From Massilia sp. YIM B02763 (GTDB taxonomy: Bacteria > Pseudomonadota > Gammaproteobacteria > Burkholderiales > Burkholderiaceae_D), in NCBI RefSeq assembly GCF_030412015.1, contig NZ_JASNRD010000008.1:129987-193986 (forward strand): DNA of 64,000 nucleotides, given 5' to 3'. Below the pieces are notes generated by a model. The model ran no database searches and was not told the DNA's origin. It worked only from the letters and a program-made list of their open reading frames with translations. Made by a program: the position numbers and the translations under genes. This document shows, piece after piece, positions 9,902 to 19,639 of the stretch. Within the stretch, counting starts at the first letter, position 1, and the number at the start of each line of letters is the position of its first letter.

Positions 9902-9930
9902 AGCCCCGGCCTGTGCCGGGGCTTTTTCTT
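9902..9930 (+). terminator. Rho-independent terminator after the MFS gene
   Basis: A perfect 9-bp stem, AGCCCCGGC paired with GCCGGGGCT, closes a CTGT tetraloop and is followed by TTTTCTT. It begins 21 bp after the MFS stop codon and is the clearest intrinsic terminator in the window. Confidence 0.93.
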
Positions 9931-10038
9931 GCGGTACAGCGACAGATTGCCTTATATATAGTGTGTGCGCGCCTGGCAAAAGATAGGACGGCGTAGAATC
10001 GACGCGCTGTCCCGTGCATTGTCCATCCTGGAGGAATC

Positions 10039-10377
10039 ATGAAAAGATTGTTCCTGTTGGCTAGCTTCGTCACCGCAAGCGCCTGGGCCCATCACGGCTG
10101 GAGCGACTACGACGCCGCCAAGCCCCTCGAGCTCACCGGCACCATCCAGCAATCCGGCTACGAGAATCCGCACGGCTACGTGGAACTGAAGACGGCGGAC
10201 AAGACCTGGCACGTCGTCCTGGCGCCGCCGGGCCGCATGGACAACCGCGGCCTGTCGAAAGCGATGCTGGCAAGCGGGACCAGCGCTACCGTCTACGGCT
10301 ATCCGCACCGCAGCAAGGCCGGCGAACTGCGCGCCGAGCGCATCACGATCGCTGGCAAGGCCACCGAACTGCGCTGA
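10039..10377 (+). CDS. Small exported DUF6152-type protein
   Basis: A 112-residue protein with a cleavable signal peptide (MKRLFLLASFVTASAWA, then HHGWSDYD). The mature HHGWxxYD start, the ENPHGYVEL segment and the closing ERITI resemble DUF6152, small periplasmic beta-rich proteins of unknown function, often beginning with a His pair that suggests metal binding. The start is supported by GGAGG 7 nt upstream. The next gene begins 5 bp after its stop, so the two form a bicistronic unit. The role is not known; a metal-binding periplasmic partner of the following membrane protein is a guess from arrangement. Confidence 0.82.
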   Translation: MKRLFLLASFVTASAWAHHGWSDYDAAKPLELTGTIQQSGYENPHGYVELKTADKTWHVVLAPPGRMDNRGLSKAMLASGTSATVYGYPHRSKAGELRAERITIAGKATELR

Positions 10378-10382
10378 GCCGG

Positions 10383-10862
10383 ATGGAGCCCCTGGCGCAG
10401 GCGGCATCGCGGCTGGCGGCGTCGCCCCTGGCCGAGGGCCTGCGCGGGCATGCCTGGCTGTACCCGCTGGTGGAGACCGCCCACATCCTCGGCTTCGTGC
10501 TGCTGGTGGGGGCGGTGCTCGTGTTCGACCTGCGCGTGCTCGGATTCGGCGCCGGCCTGCCGCTGCGCGCCCTCGCCCGCCATACGCTGCCCTGGTCGGT
10601 GGGCAGCCTGCTGCTCGTCCTGCCCAGCGGCCTGCTGCTGTTCGCCACGCAGGCACCGGACTTCCTCGTCAATCGCGCCTTCCTGCTCAAGCTGGTCCTG
10701 CTGGCGGCGGCGGGCCTGAACGCGCTCGCCTTCCACCTCGGCCCCTGGCGCACGGCGCCCGACAGCGGGCCGGTCCCGCGCCGCGCCCGTTTGCAGGCCG
10801 GCGCGTCGATCCTGTTGTGGATCGCCGTGATCGCCTGCGGCCGCATGCTCGCCTATGTGTGA
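10383..10862 (+). CDS. Four-helix inner-membrane protein (DUF6644-like)
   Basis: A 159-residue integral membrane protein with helices at about 32-52, 70-90, 97-115 and 137-155. The segment YPLVETAHILGFVLLVGAVL followed by FDLRVLG is typical of a family of small membrane proteins (DUF6644/DUF2214-like) that often accompany DUF6152 genes. The His in ETAHILG and the later LPWSVGSLLL segment may be functional, but no reaction is known. It is coupled to the preceding exported protein with a 5-bp gap. The exact DUF assignment is tentative; the membrane topology is clear. Confidence 0.75.
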   Translation: MEPLAQAASRLAASPLAEGLRGHAWLYPLVETAHILGFVLLVGAVLVFDLRVLGFGAGLPLRALARHTLPWSVGSLLLVLPSGLLLFATQAPDFLVNRAFLLKLVLLAAAGLNALAFHLGPWRTAPDSGPVPRRARLQAGASILLWIAVIACGRMLAYV

Positions 10863-11046
10863 CGGGTGCCGATGAGCGTCAGCGCACAGAAACGTTTGCG
10901 CCGCACAATTATGGTTAGCATATATTGAACAGTGTCCCTGCCCGATGCGAAGGCAGTGCCCGCTATACTGCGTGCATGGCAGGCGCTTGTACCGGCACCT
11001 TGCCGGCGCCGTGCGGGACACGGCATCCGAACGTTGGGAGAACAAG

Positions 11047-12618
11047 ATGCGCAGACGCCTCGGGCTCGGGCTCACCGGATTGGCAACCATCGCCGTATTG
11101 ATCGTGCCTCCCTGGCTGGCCTGGCGCGAAGCGCAACGCCAGGCCTGGGCGGCGGAGGCGGAGCAGGCCCTGGCCATCGCCCGCGACGTCCTGCATCGCA
11201 CCGACGAGGCCGCGGTACAGATCATGAACGGCAACCGGACGCTGGCACGCTCCGGGCTCGCCCCCTGCTCGCCCGCCTCGCTCGCGCTGATGCGCCGGAT
11301 TGCCCTCGGCGCCAGCTACATCCATGCGATCGGATGGGTCGAGCACGGGGTCCTCGTCTGCTCGTCGATGGGGCCGTTCCCGATCCCGCTCGGCAGCGAC
11401 GTCCTGCATACCGCCTCCGGCGCCGTCCTGTATCCGAACGTCCCGCTGCCCGGCACGGCCCAGGGCGCGCTGTTCGCGGCGGAGCGGGACGGCTACGCCA
11501 CCATCATCCACCGCGACATGCCGGTCGACGCGTCCGGCGCCGCCGCCGACGTGGCCCTGGGCGTGCTGCACCTCCAGACCTGCCGCGTCGCCGTGTCGCG
11601 CGGGCGGATCGACCCGGCCTGGGCCACGCGCCTGGGCACGGCGCGCTCGACCACGTTCGCCGACCGCGGCAGGCTGGTCGCCATCGTGCGCTCGAAACTG
11701 GACACCATCGCCGCCATCGCCGCCGTCGCCGCCGTGCCGCTCGCCGGGGTCGCGCGGCGCGCGCACGCGATCGCGCTGCGCCTGGTGCCGGCCGGATTGC
11801 TGTTCGGCGTGGTGGCCGCGACGGCGCTCGGCCTGCTGCTGCGGCGCCGCATGTCGCTCGAGATGTCGCTGGCGGCGGCGCTGCGGCGCGGCGAATTCTT
11901 CCTGCTGTACCAGCCCATCGTCAACCTGCAGACGGGACAATGGGTGGGCGCCGAGGCGCTGCTGCGCTGGCGCCGCGCCGGCGGGGAGATGGTCGGGCCG
12001 GACGCGTTCATCCCGGCCGCCGAGCGGAGCGGCCAGATCGTCAGGCTGACCGAGCACGTGATCGAGATGGTCGCGCGCGATGCCGGCGCCTTCCTGCGCG
12101 ACCATCCGGCCTTCCACGTGGCCATCAACCTGTCCGCGGCCGACGTGCAGTCGCCCGTGATCGTCGACCGGCTGACGGCCATGCTGGCGGCGTGCGGCGC
12201 CCGTCCGTCGAACCTGATCGTCGAAATCACCGAACGGGGCTTCCTGCACCTGGAATCGGCGCGCGAGGTGATCCGCCTGCTGCGCGCGCACGACATCGGC
12301 GTGGCCATCGACGATTTCGGCACCGGCTATTCCAGCCTGTCCTACCTGGAAAGCCTGGACCTGGACTACCTCAAGATCGACCGCTCCTTCACCGAGGCGA
12401 TCGGCACCGATGCGCCGACCAGCGGCGTGGTCGGGCTGATCATCGACATGGCACGCTCGATGCGCTTGTCGATGATCGCGGAAGGCATCGAGAACGCGGC
12501 GCAGGCGGCCTACCTGCGCGAACGGGGCGTGGAATTCGCCCAGGGCTGGCTGTTCGGCAAGCCGATGCCGTTCGCCGACATCGCGCGCCGCGCCGACGGC
12601 TACCGGCACGCGGCCTGA
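11047..12618 (+). CDS. CSS-motif EAL-domain c-di-GMP phosphodiesterase
   Basis: A 523-residue membrane phosphodiesterase. TM1 is at about 6-22; a periplasmic domain of about 190 residues contains the redox-related motif VCSSMGPF and a second Cys in LQTCRVAV; TM2 lies at about 235-260; then a complete EAL domain. Catalytic elements are all present: EALLRW, AINLSAADV, VEITERG, AIDDFGTGYSS, LDYLKIDRS, IAEGIEN and QGWLFGKPMP, so it should hydrolyse c-di-GMP to pGpG. CSS-EAL proteins are known to respond to disulfide state in the periplasm. The open frame reaches back to 10945, but ATG 11047 with GGGAG upstream puts TM1 directly at the N-terminus. Confidence 0.93.
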   Translation: MRRRLGLGLTGLATIAVLIVPPWLAWREAQRQAWAAEAEQALAIARDVLHRTDEAAVQIMNGNRTLARSGLAPCSPASLALMRRIALGASYIHAIGWVEHGVLVCSSMGPFPIPLGSDVLHTASGAVLYPNVPLPGTAQGALFAAERDGYATIIHRDMPVDASGAAADVALGVLHLQTCRVAVSRGRIDPAWATRLGTARSTTFADRGRLVAIVRSKLDTIAAIAAVAAVPLAGVARRAHAIALRLVPAGLLFGVVAATALGLLLRRRMSLEMSLAAALRRGEFFLLYQPIVNLQTGQWVGAEALLRWRRAGGEMVGPDAFIPAAERSGQIVRLTEHVIEMVARDAGAFLRDHPAFHVAINLSAADVQSPVIVDRLTAMLAACGARPSNLIVEITERGFLHLESAREVIRLLRAHDIGVAIDDFGTGYSSLSYLESLDLDYLKIDRSFTEAIGTDAPTSGVVGLIIDMARSMRLSMIAEGIENAAQAAYLRERGVEFAQGWLFGKPMPFADIARRADGYRHAA

Positions 12619-12649
12619 GCGGGCGGCGTAAGCGGGTTCGGGCAGGCAT

Positions 12650-12670
12650 GGTGGGCACGTGGTGCCCACC
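12650..12670. repeat. Short palindromic hairpin after the EAL gene
   Basis: A perfect 9-bp inverted repeat, GGTGGGCAC / GTGCCCACC, around a GTG loop, lying 31 bp past the EAL stop and before the convergent ZIP gene. No T-tract follows on either strand, so it looks more like a REP-type element or bidirectional mRNA end structure than a classical terminator. Confidence 0.6.
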
Positions 12671-12720
12671 CTACGCCTCCCTAAGACAAGGGGCGCATCA
12701 TATGCCCACCGGACGGCCGC

Positions 12721-13635
12721 TCAACCCAATGCGGTATCGAGCACCGTCATCAGCACGAAGCCGAACACGAGGGCCACGCTGGCCCAGGTGCCGTTGCCGC
12801 CCTGGTGCGACTCCGGCACGACGTCGTTGACGATCACGAACAGCATCGCGCCGGCGGCCGCGGCCAGCGCGAACGGCAGCAGGCCGGCCGAGACGCCGAT
12901 CAGCGCGGCGCCGCCGACGGCCGCCACCGGCTCGATCAGGCCCGAGGCCACGCCCAGGCCGGCCGACAGCACCCGGCCGTAGCCGACAGTGCGCAGGGCC
13001 AGGGCCACGACGAGGCCTTCCGGCACGTCCTGGATCGAGACGCCGGTGGCCAGCGAATTGGCCTTTTCGAGGTCGATGCCGGCATACGCGACGCCGATGG
13101 CCAGGCCTTCCGGCAGGTTGTGCAGCGCGACGGCCCAGACGAACAGCCAGGCGCGCCGCATCGAATGGGCGGTGCGGGCGTCGTGCTGCGCCAGGATGCC
13201 GTCGACGCGGATATGCCGCTCCAGCAGCAGCAACAGGCCGGCGCCGACCATGATGCCGGCGCCCACCGACAGGCTGGCGCCCCAGTTGCCGGCGCCGGCG
13301 GATTCGGCGGCGGCGAGCGCGGGAATGACGAGCGAGAACGAGGTCGCGCCCAGCATCACGCCGGCGCCGAAACCGAGGAAGCAGTCGTAGGTGCGCTTCG
13401 AGAAATGCTGGGACAGCAGCACGGGAATCGTGCCCAGCGCCGTCGCGGCGGCCGCGGTGCCACCGCCGATCAGGGCGCCGCGCAGGTTCGGGGTGGCGCG
13501 CACGAGCTGCTCGAGCAGGCCGGCCAGCAAGGCCACGGAACCCAGCGCGCAGATGAAGAGCCCGACCATGCGCCGCGCGCCGAACGCACGCGGGAGGTGG
13601 GACTGCTGGCGGGCTTTGGGAAGTGGCGTTTCCAT
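12721..13635 (-). CDS. ZIP-family divalent metal transporter
   Basis: A 304-residue inner-membrane transporter with eight or so helices. The conserved ZIP helices are clear: AVALHNLPEGLAIGVAY (His and Glu metal ligands) and a few helices later SIQDVPEGLVVALAL, plus GLIEPVAAVGGA. Family members import zinc, manganese or iron down the gradient. A start 15 nt upstream (13650) is in frame, but ATG 13635 has GGA at a 6-nt spacing. Upstream on the same strand, about 147 bp away, is a manganese catalase. This makes manganese an attractive substrate, but it is an inference from proximity. Confidence 0.92.
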   Translation of the reverse strand: METPLPKARQQSHLPRAFGARRMVGLFICALGSVALLAGLLEQLVRATPNLRGALIGGGTAAAATALGTIPVLLSQHFSKRTYDCFLGFGAGVMLGATSFSLVIPALAAAESAGAGNWGASLSVGAGIMVGAGLLLLLERHIRVDGILAQHDARTAHSMRRAWLFVWAVALHNLPEGLAIGVAYAGIDLEKANSLATGVSIQDVPEGLVVALALRTVGYGRVLSAGLGVASGLIEPVAAVGGAALIGVSAGLLPFALAAAAGAMLFVIVNDVVPESHQGGNGTWASVALVFGFVLMTVLDTALG

Positions 13636-13782
13636 CTTGTATCCAATCATAGGCGAAACGGGCGGATGCGGCGCACGTCTGCACGCCGCCCGTGCACGAA
13701 TACGACAACGCCGCGCAACCAGTGGCGCGCGGCGTCGGGGGCCGGCCGCGATCCGCGGCCGCCTGGCGAGGCTAGCGAACGG

Positions 13783-14691
13783 TCACTTGCCGCTGACGGT
13801 CTTGCCGTCGGCAACCGTCTGGTTGCCCATGCCCAGCTCGGCGCCCGTCGGCGGGTCGATGGTCGGGTCGGACATGGTGCGGGCCGACATCTGCTTGAGC
13901 AGGTCGATGTCCTTGGCCGGCAGCTTGACCTCGGCCTCGCCCGTGCCGCCGTCCACGGCCATCTGCTTGTCGCGGTCGGTGACGAAATTCCACTTCTCGC
14001 CCTGGTTCCAAGGACCACGCATCTCGCCCGGACCTTGCGACATATTGAAGTAGGTGTCGGCAAAGCGCGGGTCGCCCGGCATTTTCCCCGGAGGGAAGTT
14101 CGGCGAAATCGAGTACAAGGCCTTCTCGAAGGATTTCTGGTGCGCGATCTCGCGCGTCATGAGAAAGCCCAGCGCCTCCTTGATGCCCGGGTCGTCGGTC
14201 AGCGCGATCAGGCGCTCGTAGACGATCTTGGCGCGCGACTCGGCCGCGATGTTCGAGCGCAGGTCGGCGGTCGGCTCGCCGATCGTGTCGATATAGGCGG
14301 CGGTCCAGGGAACGCCGGCCGAATTGACCAGCGGCGTGCCGGCGCCATACAGTACTTGCGTCACGTGGCTGTCGTTGCCGGCGCCGGTCAGTTTCTTGTA
14401 CATTTCCGCTTCGCTGTCCACCGCTTCGGCCAGCTCGCCCTTGGCGCCCTTGTTCAGCATGGCGATGATATGGCCGATCACCTCCAGGTGGCTCAGTTCC
14501 TCCGTCGCGATGTCGAACAGCATGTCCTTGCGGCCGGGATCGTCGTCGCTGACGGCCTGGGTGAAGTAGCGCATGGCCGCGGCCAGCTCGCCCTGCGGGC
14601 CGCCGAATTGTTCGAGCATCAGGTTTGCCAGGCCGGGATTCGGCTCGCTGACGCGCACCGTGTACTGCAAGCGTTTGTTGTGTGCAAACAT
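13783..14691 (-). CDS. Manganese (non-haem) catalase
   Basis: A 302-residue dimanganese catalase that disproportionates H2O2. It opens with MFAHNKRLQYTVRVSEP as in the family. The ferritin-like bundle carries the ligand-bearing segments AAAMRYFTQA, ATEELSHLEVIGH, AAESRAKIVYERL and LMTREIAHQKSFEKAL. The C-terminal third (NFPPGKMPGDP, DPTIDPPTGAELG) matches the spore-coat-like Mn catalase tail. The open frame runs back to 15213, but GGAG seven bases before ATG 14691 and the family start fix the N-terminus. It complements the haem catalase at the left edge of the window. Confidence 0.95.
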   Translation of the reverse strand: MFAHNKRLQYTVRVSEPNPGLANLMLEQFGGPQGELAAAMRYFTQAVSDDDPGRKDMLFDIATEELSHLEVIGHIIAMLNKGAKGELAEAVDSEAEMYKKLTGAGNDSHVTQVLYGAGTPLVNSAGVPWTAAYIDTIGEPTADLRSNIAAESRAKIVYERLIALTDDPGIKEALGFLMTREIAHQKSFEKALYSISPNFPPGKMPGDPRFADTYFNMSQGPGEMRGPWNQGEKWNFVTDRDKQMAVDGGTGEAEVKLPAKDIDLLKQMSARTMSDPTIDPPTGAELGMGNQTVADGKTVSGK

Positions 14692-14922
14692 TCGAATTCT
14701 CCAGTTCACTGTGGGGGTTAAGCCGGGCCACGACGCGTCCTGCGTCGGCAGCGCGGCGCCTTGATCGCGTTTGACGGCGATCAGCTGTGCAATCATGATC
14801 GCAGGCTCAGAAATCGGGAACATCGGTTTTCTCGCCGTCTCCTTGTAGGACATTCGACGACAGTTTGTTGTTCTGAACCGATAGCAATGTAATAATGCAA
14901 TTTTGTCGAGCGATAGCCTGCC

Positions 14923-15516
14923 ATGATCGATGCCGCGCCCGTTTCCTCTCCGGATCTGCCAGCCGATCCACCGTCCGTGCTGATCCGCGATGCGGAGCCC
15001 GAGGATGCCGGCTTCATTGCCTCCCACTACAACCATTACGTGTTGACGACAGCCGTCTCGATGGAAACGGAAGCGGTGGACAGCGCCGAGATCGCCCGCC
15101 GCATGGCCGACGTGCGCGATGGCGGATTGCCCTGGATCGTGCTGGAGGAGCATGGCCGGCTGCTCGGCTGGGCCTATGCCACCAAGTGGCGCGCGCGTCC
15201 CGGCTACCGGCACGCGGTGGAAACCACCGTCTACCTAGCCCCGGGCCAGGGTGCCCGCGGCCATGGCACGCGGCTCTACGGCGCCTTGCTGGAGCGCCTG
15301 CGCGGACGCTTTCACTGCGCCATCGGCGGCATCGCGCTGCCGAATCCGGCCAGCGTCGCCTTGCACGAACGGCTGGGCTTTCGGCAGGTGGCGTACTTTG
15401 CCGAGGTGGGCCACAAGTTCGGCGCCTGGATCGACGTCGGCTACTGGCAGCTCATGCTGGGCGAAGGATCGGCCGAGCCGCCGGCCGCCGAACCGTATCC
15501 GCCTGCGCCGCGCTGA
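14923..15516 (+). CDS. GNAT acetyltransferase, phosphinothricin-acetyltransferase-like
   Basis: A 197-residue cytosolic N-acetyltransferase of the PAT/Bar/MddA branch. Seen: IRDAEPEDAGFIASHYNHYV at the start of the fold, the GWAYATKWRARPGYRHAVE segment that shapes the substrate pocket, the acetyl-CoA loop GQGARGHGTRLY (a variant of R/Q-x-x-G-x-G/A), and the distal LGFRQVAYFAEVGHKFGAW typical of PAT. Relatives acetylate phosphinothricin, methionine sulfoximine or similar amino acids; the true substrate is unknown. A Pro/Ala-rich tail of about 18 residues follows the domain. It is divergent from the Mn catalase across 231 bp in which no clear site was identified. Confidence 0.87.
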   Translation: MIDAAPVSSPDLPADPPSVLIRDAEPEDAGFIASHYNHYVLTTAVSMETEAVDSAEIARRMADVRDGGLPWIVLEEHGRLLGWAYATKWRARPGYRHAVETTVYLAPGQGARGHGTRLYGALLERLRGRFHCAIGGIALPNPASVALHERLGFRQVAYFAEVGHKFGAWIDVGYWQLMLGEGSAEPPAAEPYPPAPR

Positions 15517-15616
15517 CACGTATTACACTTACAATGCCATGCGCGTGCCTCCTACGCGGCCGCGACGGCAACGGGTCTAGCATGCTCCTTACCCCCACAC
15601 AGGCGAGGAGCAGATA

Positions 15617-16195
15617 ATGTTTTCTCTGAATAAATTGAGCCCGACCATCACCGACATGATCCGCTTCGATCATTCGCACGTGATGACGATCTTCCACCAG
15701 TACACGAAGGACAAGCGTCCCAGCGTCAAGAAGGCGCTGGCCGAGACCATCTGCGACGCGCTGGAAATCCACGCCACGCTGGAAGAGGAAATCTTCTATC
15801 CCGTGATGCGTCCGAAGGCGCACGACCAGAAGGTGATGGAAAAGAGCGAACCCGAGCACGACGAGATGCGCCGCGTGATCGCCGAACTGCGCCGTACCGA
15901 TCCGGCCTCGCCACGCCACGACGAACTCGTGTTCGAACTGATGCGCGACGTCGTCCACCACGTGGCGGACGAGGAAACCGTGCTGTTGCCGGAAGCCGAA
16001 CAGACCATGAGCAAGGACCAGCTGTCCGAGCTCGGCAGCCGCATGACCAAGCGCCGCCTGCAGCTGGTCGGTCCGAAGGCCGGCAAGCTGGCCGCCAACC
16101 ACGCCGTCGGCTTCTCGGGCAGCACCGCCGCCATCGTCGTCGGCCTGGCCAGCGCCCTGTTCGCGGCGCGCGCCTTTACCCGCAAGACCGCATAA
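15617..16195 (+). CDS. Hemerythrin-like HHE-domain protein with C-terminal TM
   Basis: A 192-residue protein with a four-helix HHE domain. The diiron ligand pattern is visible as RFDHSHVMTIFHQY, EIHATLEEEIFYPVM, EHDEMRRVI and HHVADEETVLLPEAE. Such domains bind O2 or act in oxidative or nitrosative stress. After residue about 160 a small-residue hydrophobic helix (GSTAAIVVGLASALFAARAF) followed by RKTA suggests a C-tail membrane anchor. GAGGAG seven bases upstream supports the start. It is a stand-alone gene followed by a hairpin with a short T-run. Confidence 0.9.
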   Translation: MFSLNKLSPTITDMIRFDHSHVMTIFHQYTKDKRPSVKKALAETICDALEIHATLEEEIFYPVMRPKAHDQKVMEKSEPEHDEMRRVIAELRRTDPASPRHDELVFELMRDVVHHVADEETVLLPEAEQTMSKDQLSELGSRMTKRRLQLVGPKAGKLAANHAVGFSGSTAAIVVGLASALFAARAFTRKTA

Positions 16196-16282
16196 GGACC
16201 CGTATCCGGGCCCGTCGATTCTCTCCCGCAAGCGGCCGCGCCGCCTGCGCTCCCCCGGCGGGGCCGCCGCACGGCACCGCCC

Positions 16283-16320
16283 TGCCCGCACCGCGTCCGC
16301 GCGCGGCTGCGGGCACTTTT
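16283..16320 (+). terminator. Probable intrinsic terminator between hemerythrin gene and lrgB
   Basis: TGCCCGCACCGCG pairs with CGCGG-C-TGCGGGCA (one bulged C) around a short loop, followed by CTTTTC on the + strand. It lies 88 bp beyond the hemerythrin-gene stop and 17 bp before the convergent lrgB stop. The GC-rich stem is strong but the T-run is short. Confidence 0.55.
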
Positions 16321-16336
16321 CATCGCGTTCCCTATC

Positions 16337-17077
16337 TTATTTCCCCATCCAGCCGAGCAGCAGCGGCACCAGCCACGGCGCGATCAAGGCCGTCAGCACG
16401 CCGTTCAATCCCATGCCCAGGCCCGCATAGGCGCCCATTTCGGCGCTGACCTGGAAGGCGCGCGCCGTGCCGATGCCGTGCGAGGCCACGCCCAGTGCCA
16501 GGCCACGCGCCGCGTGCGACTCGATGCGCATGGCGTTGAACAGGAACTTCGCCGTCACGGCGCCGCAGATGCCCGTCAGGATCACTAGCACGGCCGTCAG
16601 CGCCGGCACGCCGCCCAGGTGTTCGGAGACGGCCATCGCGATCGGGGTGGTCGCCGACTTGGGCGCGATCGAGCGCACCAGTTCCGGCGAGGCTCCCAGC
16701 ATGGCGGTCACGCCGACGGCGCTGACGATCGCAGTCACGCTGCCGCTGACGAGCGCGCAGGCCAGCGGCACCAGGTTGCGGCGCAGGCGCGGCACCTGGC
16801 GCGCGAGCGGCACGGCCAGCGCGACGGTGGCGGGGCCGAGCAGGAAGTGCACGAACTGGGCGCCGGCGAAATACCGCTGGTAGGACATGCCGCTGACCAC
16901 GAGGACGATCGCGATGATGGCGATCGCGATGGCCACGGGATTGGCGAGCGGCGAGAAGCCGCAGCGCGCATAGACCCACTGCGCGGCCAGGTAGGCACAC
17001 AAGGTCAGCGTCAGGCCCAGCAGCGGCGAGGCGGCCAGGTAGACCCAGAAGTGGCTGAACTGTTCGAAGTTAAACAT
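16337..17077 (-). CDS. lrgB: LrgB-family membrane protein
   Basis: A 246-residue protein with seven to eight hydrophobic helices and the LrgB signatures LLGPATVALAVPLARQ, SVTAIVSAVGVT, IAPKSATTPIAMAVSEHLGG, LTGICGAVTAKFLFNAM and GVASHGIGTARAFQVSAEMGAYAGLGMGL (in part). LrgAB/CidAB proteins are holin-like or metabolite exporters (pyruvate in Bacillus) linked to cell-wall turnover and overflow metabolism. The ATG at 17077 has AAGGAGG six bases upstream and overlaps the stop of the preceding cidA-like gene (ATGTTTAA). The in-frame GTG at 17083 is less likely because it sits inside the SD spacing. Confidence 0.92.
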   Translation of the reverse strand: MFNFEQFSHFWVYLAASPLLGLTLTLCAYLAAQWVYARCGFSPLANPVAIAIAIIAIVLVVSGMSYQRYFAGAQFVHFLLGPATVALAVPLARQVPRLRRNLVPLACALVSGSVTAIVSAVGVTAMLGASPELVRSIAPKSATTPIAMAVSEHLGGVPALTAVLVILTGICGAVTAKFLFNAMRIESHAARGLALGVASHGIGTARAFQVSAEMGAYAGLGMGLNGVLTALIAPWLVPLLLGWMGK

Positions 17078-17429
17078 CGCCACCCTCCTTCCTGTCCGTT
17101 CCGCTGGTGGCCTTGAGGACCAGCGCCGTCACGGCCAGCGTGAGCAGCGTGCTGACGACGAGGCCCGCGGCGACGGCCACCCAGTGCCCGCCCACGCTGG
17201 ACGCGGCGACGACGATGCCGACGCCGGCCGGCACGAACAGCAGCGAGAGGTGGCGCAGCAATTCGTTGGCGCCCTGCTCCACGGCGTCGTGCAGCCGCGG
17301 CCACGCGACCAGGGCGGCCAGCAGCAGGAGCATGCCGGCGACGGGGCCGGGAATCGGGAAGCGGAACAGGAATACGAGGGCCTCTCCCAGGCACTGGAAG
17401 AGGAGCAGGATGGCGAAGGCGGGCAGCAA
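17070..17429 (-). CDS. CidA/LrgA-family membrane protein (TTG start)
   Basis: A 119-residue four-helix protein: LLPAFAILLLFQCLGEALV opens the first helix, FPIPGPVAGMLLLLAAL the second, and LLFVPAGVGIVV the third, all characteristic of CidA/LrgA holin-like proteins. There is no ATG at the N-terminus. A TTG at 17429 with AAGGAG six bases upstream gives a protein starting exactly at the first helix; an upstream TTG at 17456 is in frame but has no SD. It partners with the overlapping lrgB gene. An inverted repeat pair lies upstream, between this gene and hppD. Confidence 0.88.
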   Translation of the reverse strand: MLPAFAILLLFQCLGEALVFLFRFPIPGPVAGMLLLLAALVAWPRLHDAVEQGANELLRHLSLLFVPAGVGIVVAASSVGGHWVAVAAGLVVSTLLTLAVTALVLKATSGTDRKEGGDV

Positions 17430-17480
17430 ACGAGGCTCCTTGTGGGAAAAGGACAAGGATAGCAGGTATGCCTGGAAAAC

Positions 17481-17560
17481 TTGGGTCCCTGCCTGCGCAG
17501 GGACGACGTGCGTATTGTGCTGGCTGACAAACCGTCGCCCCTGCGCAGGCAGGGGCCTAA
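17481..17560. repeat. REPIN-like pair of inverted palindromic repeats, locus 1
   Basis: Two copies of a 28-bp element in opposite orientation at 17481-17508 and 17533-17560. The core CCCTGCCTGCGCAGGG folds on itself (CCCTGC / GCAGGG), flanked by TTGGG on one side and GACGACG on the other. The second copy differs at a few paired positions. The pair sits between the 5' end of the cidA-like gene and the 3' end of hppD, 8 bp past the hppD stop. The same element recurs at 25.2, 51.65 and 63.4 kb. Confidence 0.85.
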
Positions 17561-17568
17561 TGTCGCAC

Positions 17569-18660
<1,092 letters not shown>

Positions 18661-18709
18661 CGTAGTCTTCCTTTTATAAAAATTGGTCTCCTCCGGTCGT
18701 GCGGCGGAG

Positions 18710-19615
18710 CTACTCCGCGAACACGTCGGCAATCAGTCCCCGCAGCCACTGGTTGCCGGGATCGTGGTTGAAGCGCCGGTGCCAGAAGACGTTGGTCTGC
18801 AACGTCGGCAAGGCCAGCGGCGGCTCGATCCACTTCAGGCCGAACGGCTTCGCCGCGCTTTCGGCCAGCTTCTGCGGCACCGTCACCACCAGCTCGCTCG
18901 TGCTGACGATGTACGGCACCGCCGTGAAATGCGGTACCCGGAACCGGCTGCTCGCCCCGACTCCGGCTTTTTCCAGCAGCACGTTGATGCGGTCGTAGGG
19001 GCTCTGGGCCGCATCGACGATCAGGTGCGTGGCGGCGACGAAGCGCGCCAGGTCCACCTTGCCCGTGTCCAGCGGATGCCCCTTGCGGAACATGCTGACG
19101 AAGCGCTGGCGGAACAGCTGCCGCTGGTACAGGGCTTCCGACACGTCCTCGAACGCGCCGACGGCCAGGTCCACGCGCCCCGTCTCCATCCCGTCCTTCA
19201 GCGTCGCCGCATTGGCCCGCACGGACGCGATTTCCACCCCGGGCGCCAGCGCCCGGCAGCGCTCGATCAGCACGGGCATGAAGTACACCTCGCCCACGTC
19301 CGTCATCGCCAGCGTGAAGCGGCGCGTGCTCGTGGCCGGCTCGAAACGGCTGCGCTGGGACAGCGCCAGGGCCACCTGGGCCATCGCCGCGCCGATCGGT
19401 TCGGCCATCTGCTGGGCCAGCGGCGTCGGCTGCATGCCGTGCGCCGTGCGCACGAACAGCTCGTCGCCGAAGGCCCGGCGCAGCCGCGCCAGCGCATTGC
19501 TCACCGCCGACTGCGTCAGCCCCAGGCGCCGCGCCGCGCCGGAAATCTGGCGTTCGCGATACACCTCCTGGAATACGGACAGCAAATTCAGGTCGATGCT
19601 AGAGGGTTCGATCAT
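18710..19615 (-). CDS. LysR-type regulator between hppD and hmgA
   Basis: A 301-residue LTTR. The N-terminal winged helix-turn-helix is clear ([20 protein letters not shown], then [16 protein letters not shown] and [16 protein letters not shown]), followed by an inducer-binding domain with [16 protein letters not shown]. The DLNLL opening and TxxGMxPT segment are those of the NodD/NahR/SyrM-like subgroup, many of which respond to aromatic compounds. It is divergent from hmgA and probably cotranscribed with hppD. A 27-bp inverted repeat lies between it and hmgA. Regulation of tyrosine/homogentisate genes in response to an aromatic intermediate is inferred from position. Confidence 0.9.
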   Translation of the reverse strand: MIEPSSIDLNLLSVFQEVYRERQISGAARRLGLTQSAVSNALARLRRAFGDELFVRTAHGMQPTPLAQQMAEPIGAAMAQVALALSQRSRFEPATSTRRFTLAMTDVGEVYFMPVLIERCRALAPGVEIASVRANAATLKDGMETGRVDLAVGAFEDVSEALYQRQLFRQRFVSMFRKGHPLDTGKVDLARFVAATHLIVDAAQSPYDRINVLLEKAGVGASSRFRVPHFTAVPYIVSTSELVVTVPQKLAESAAKPFGLKWIEPPLALPTLQTNVFWHRRFNHDPGNQWLRGLIADVFAE

Positions 19616-19639
19616 GCACGAGATAGGGTTATTTGCATC

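Noticed and set aside
8409-10073. 554-codon minus-strand frame opposite the MFS gene
   Set aside because: Covers the divergent promoter and the terminator hairpin; shadow composition.
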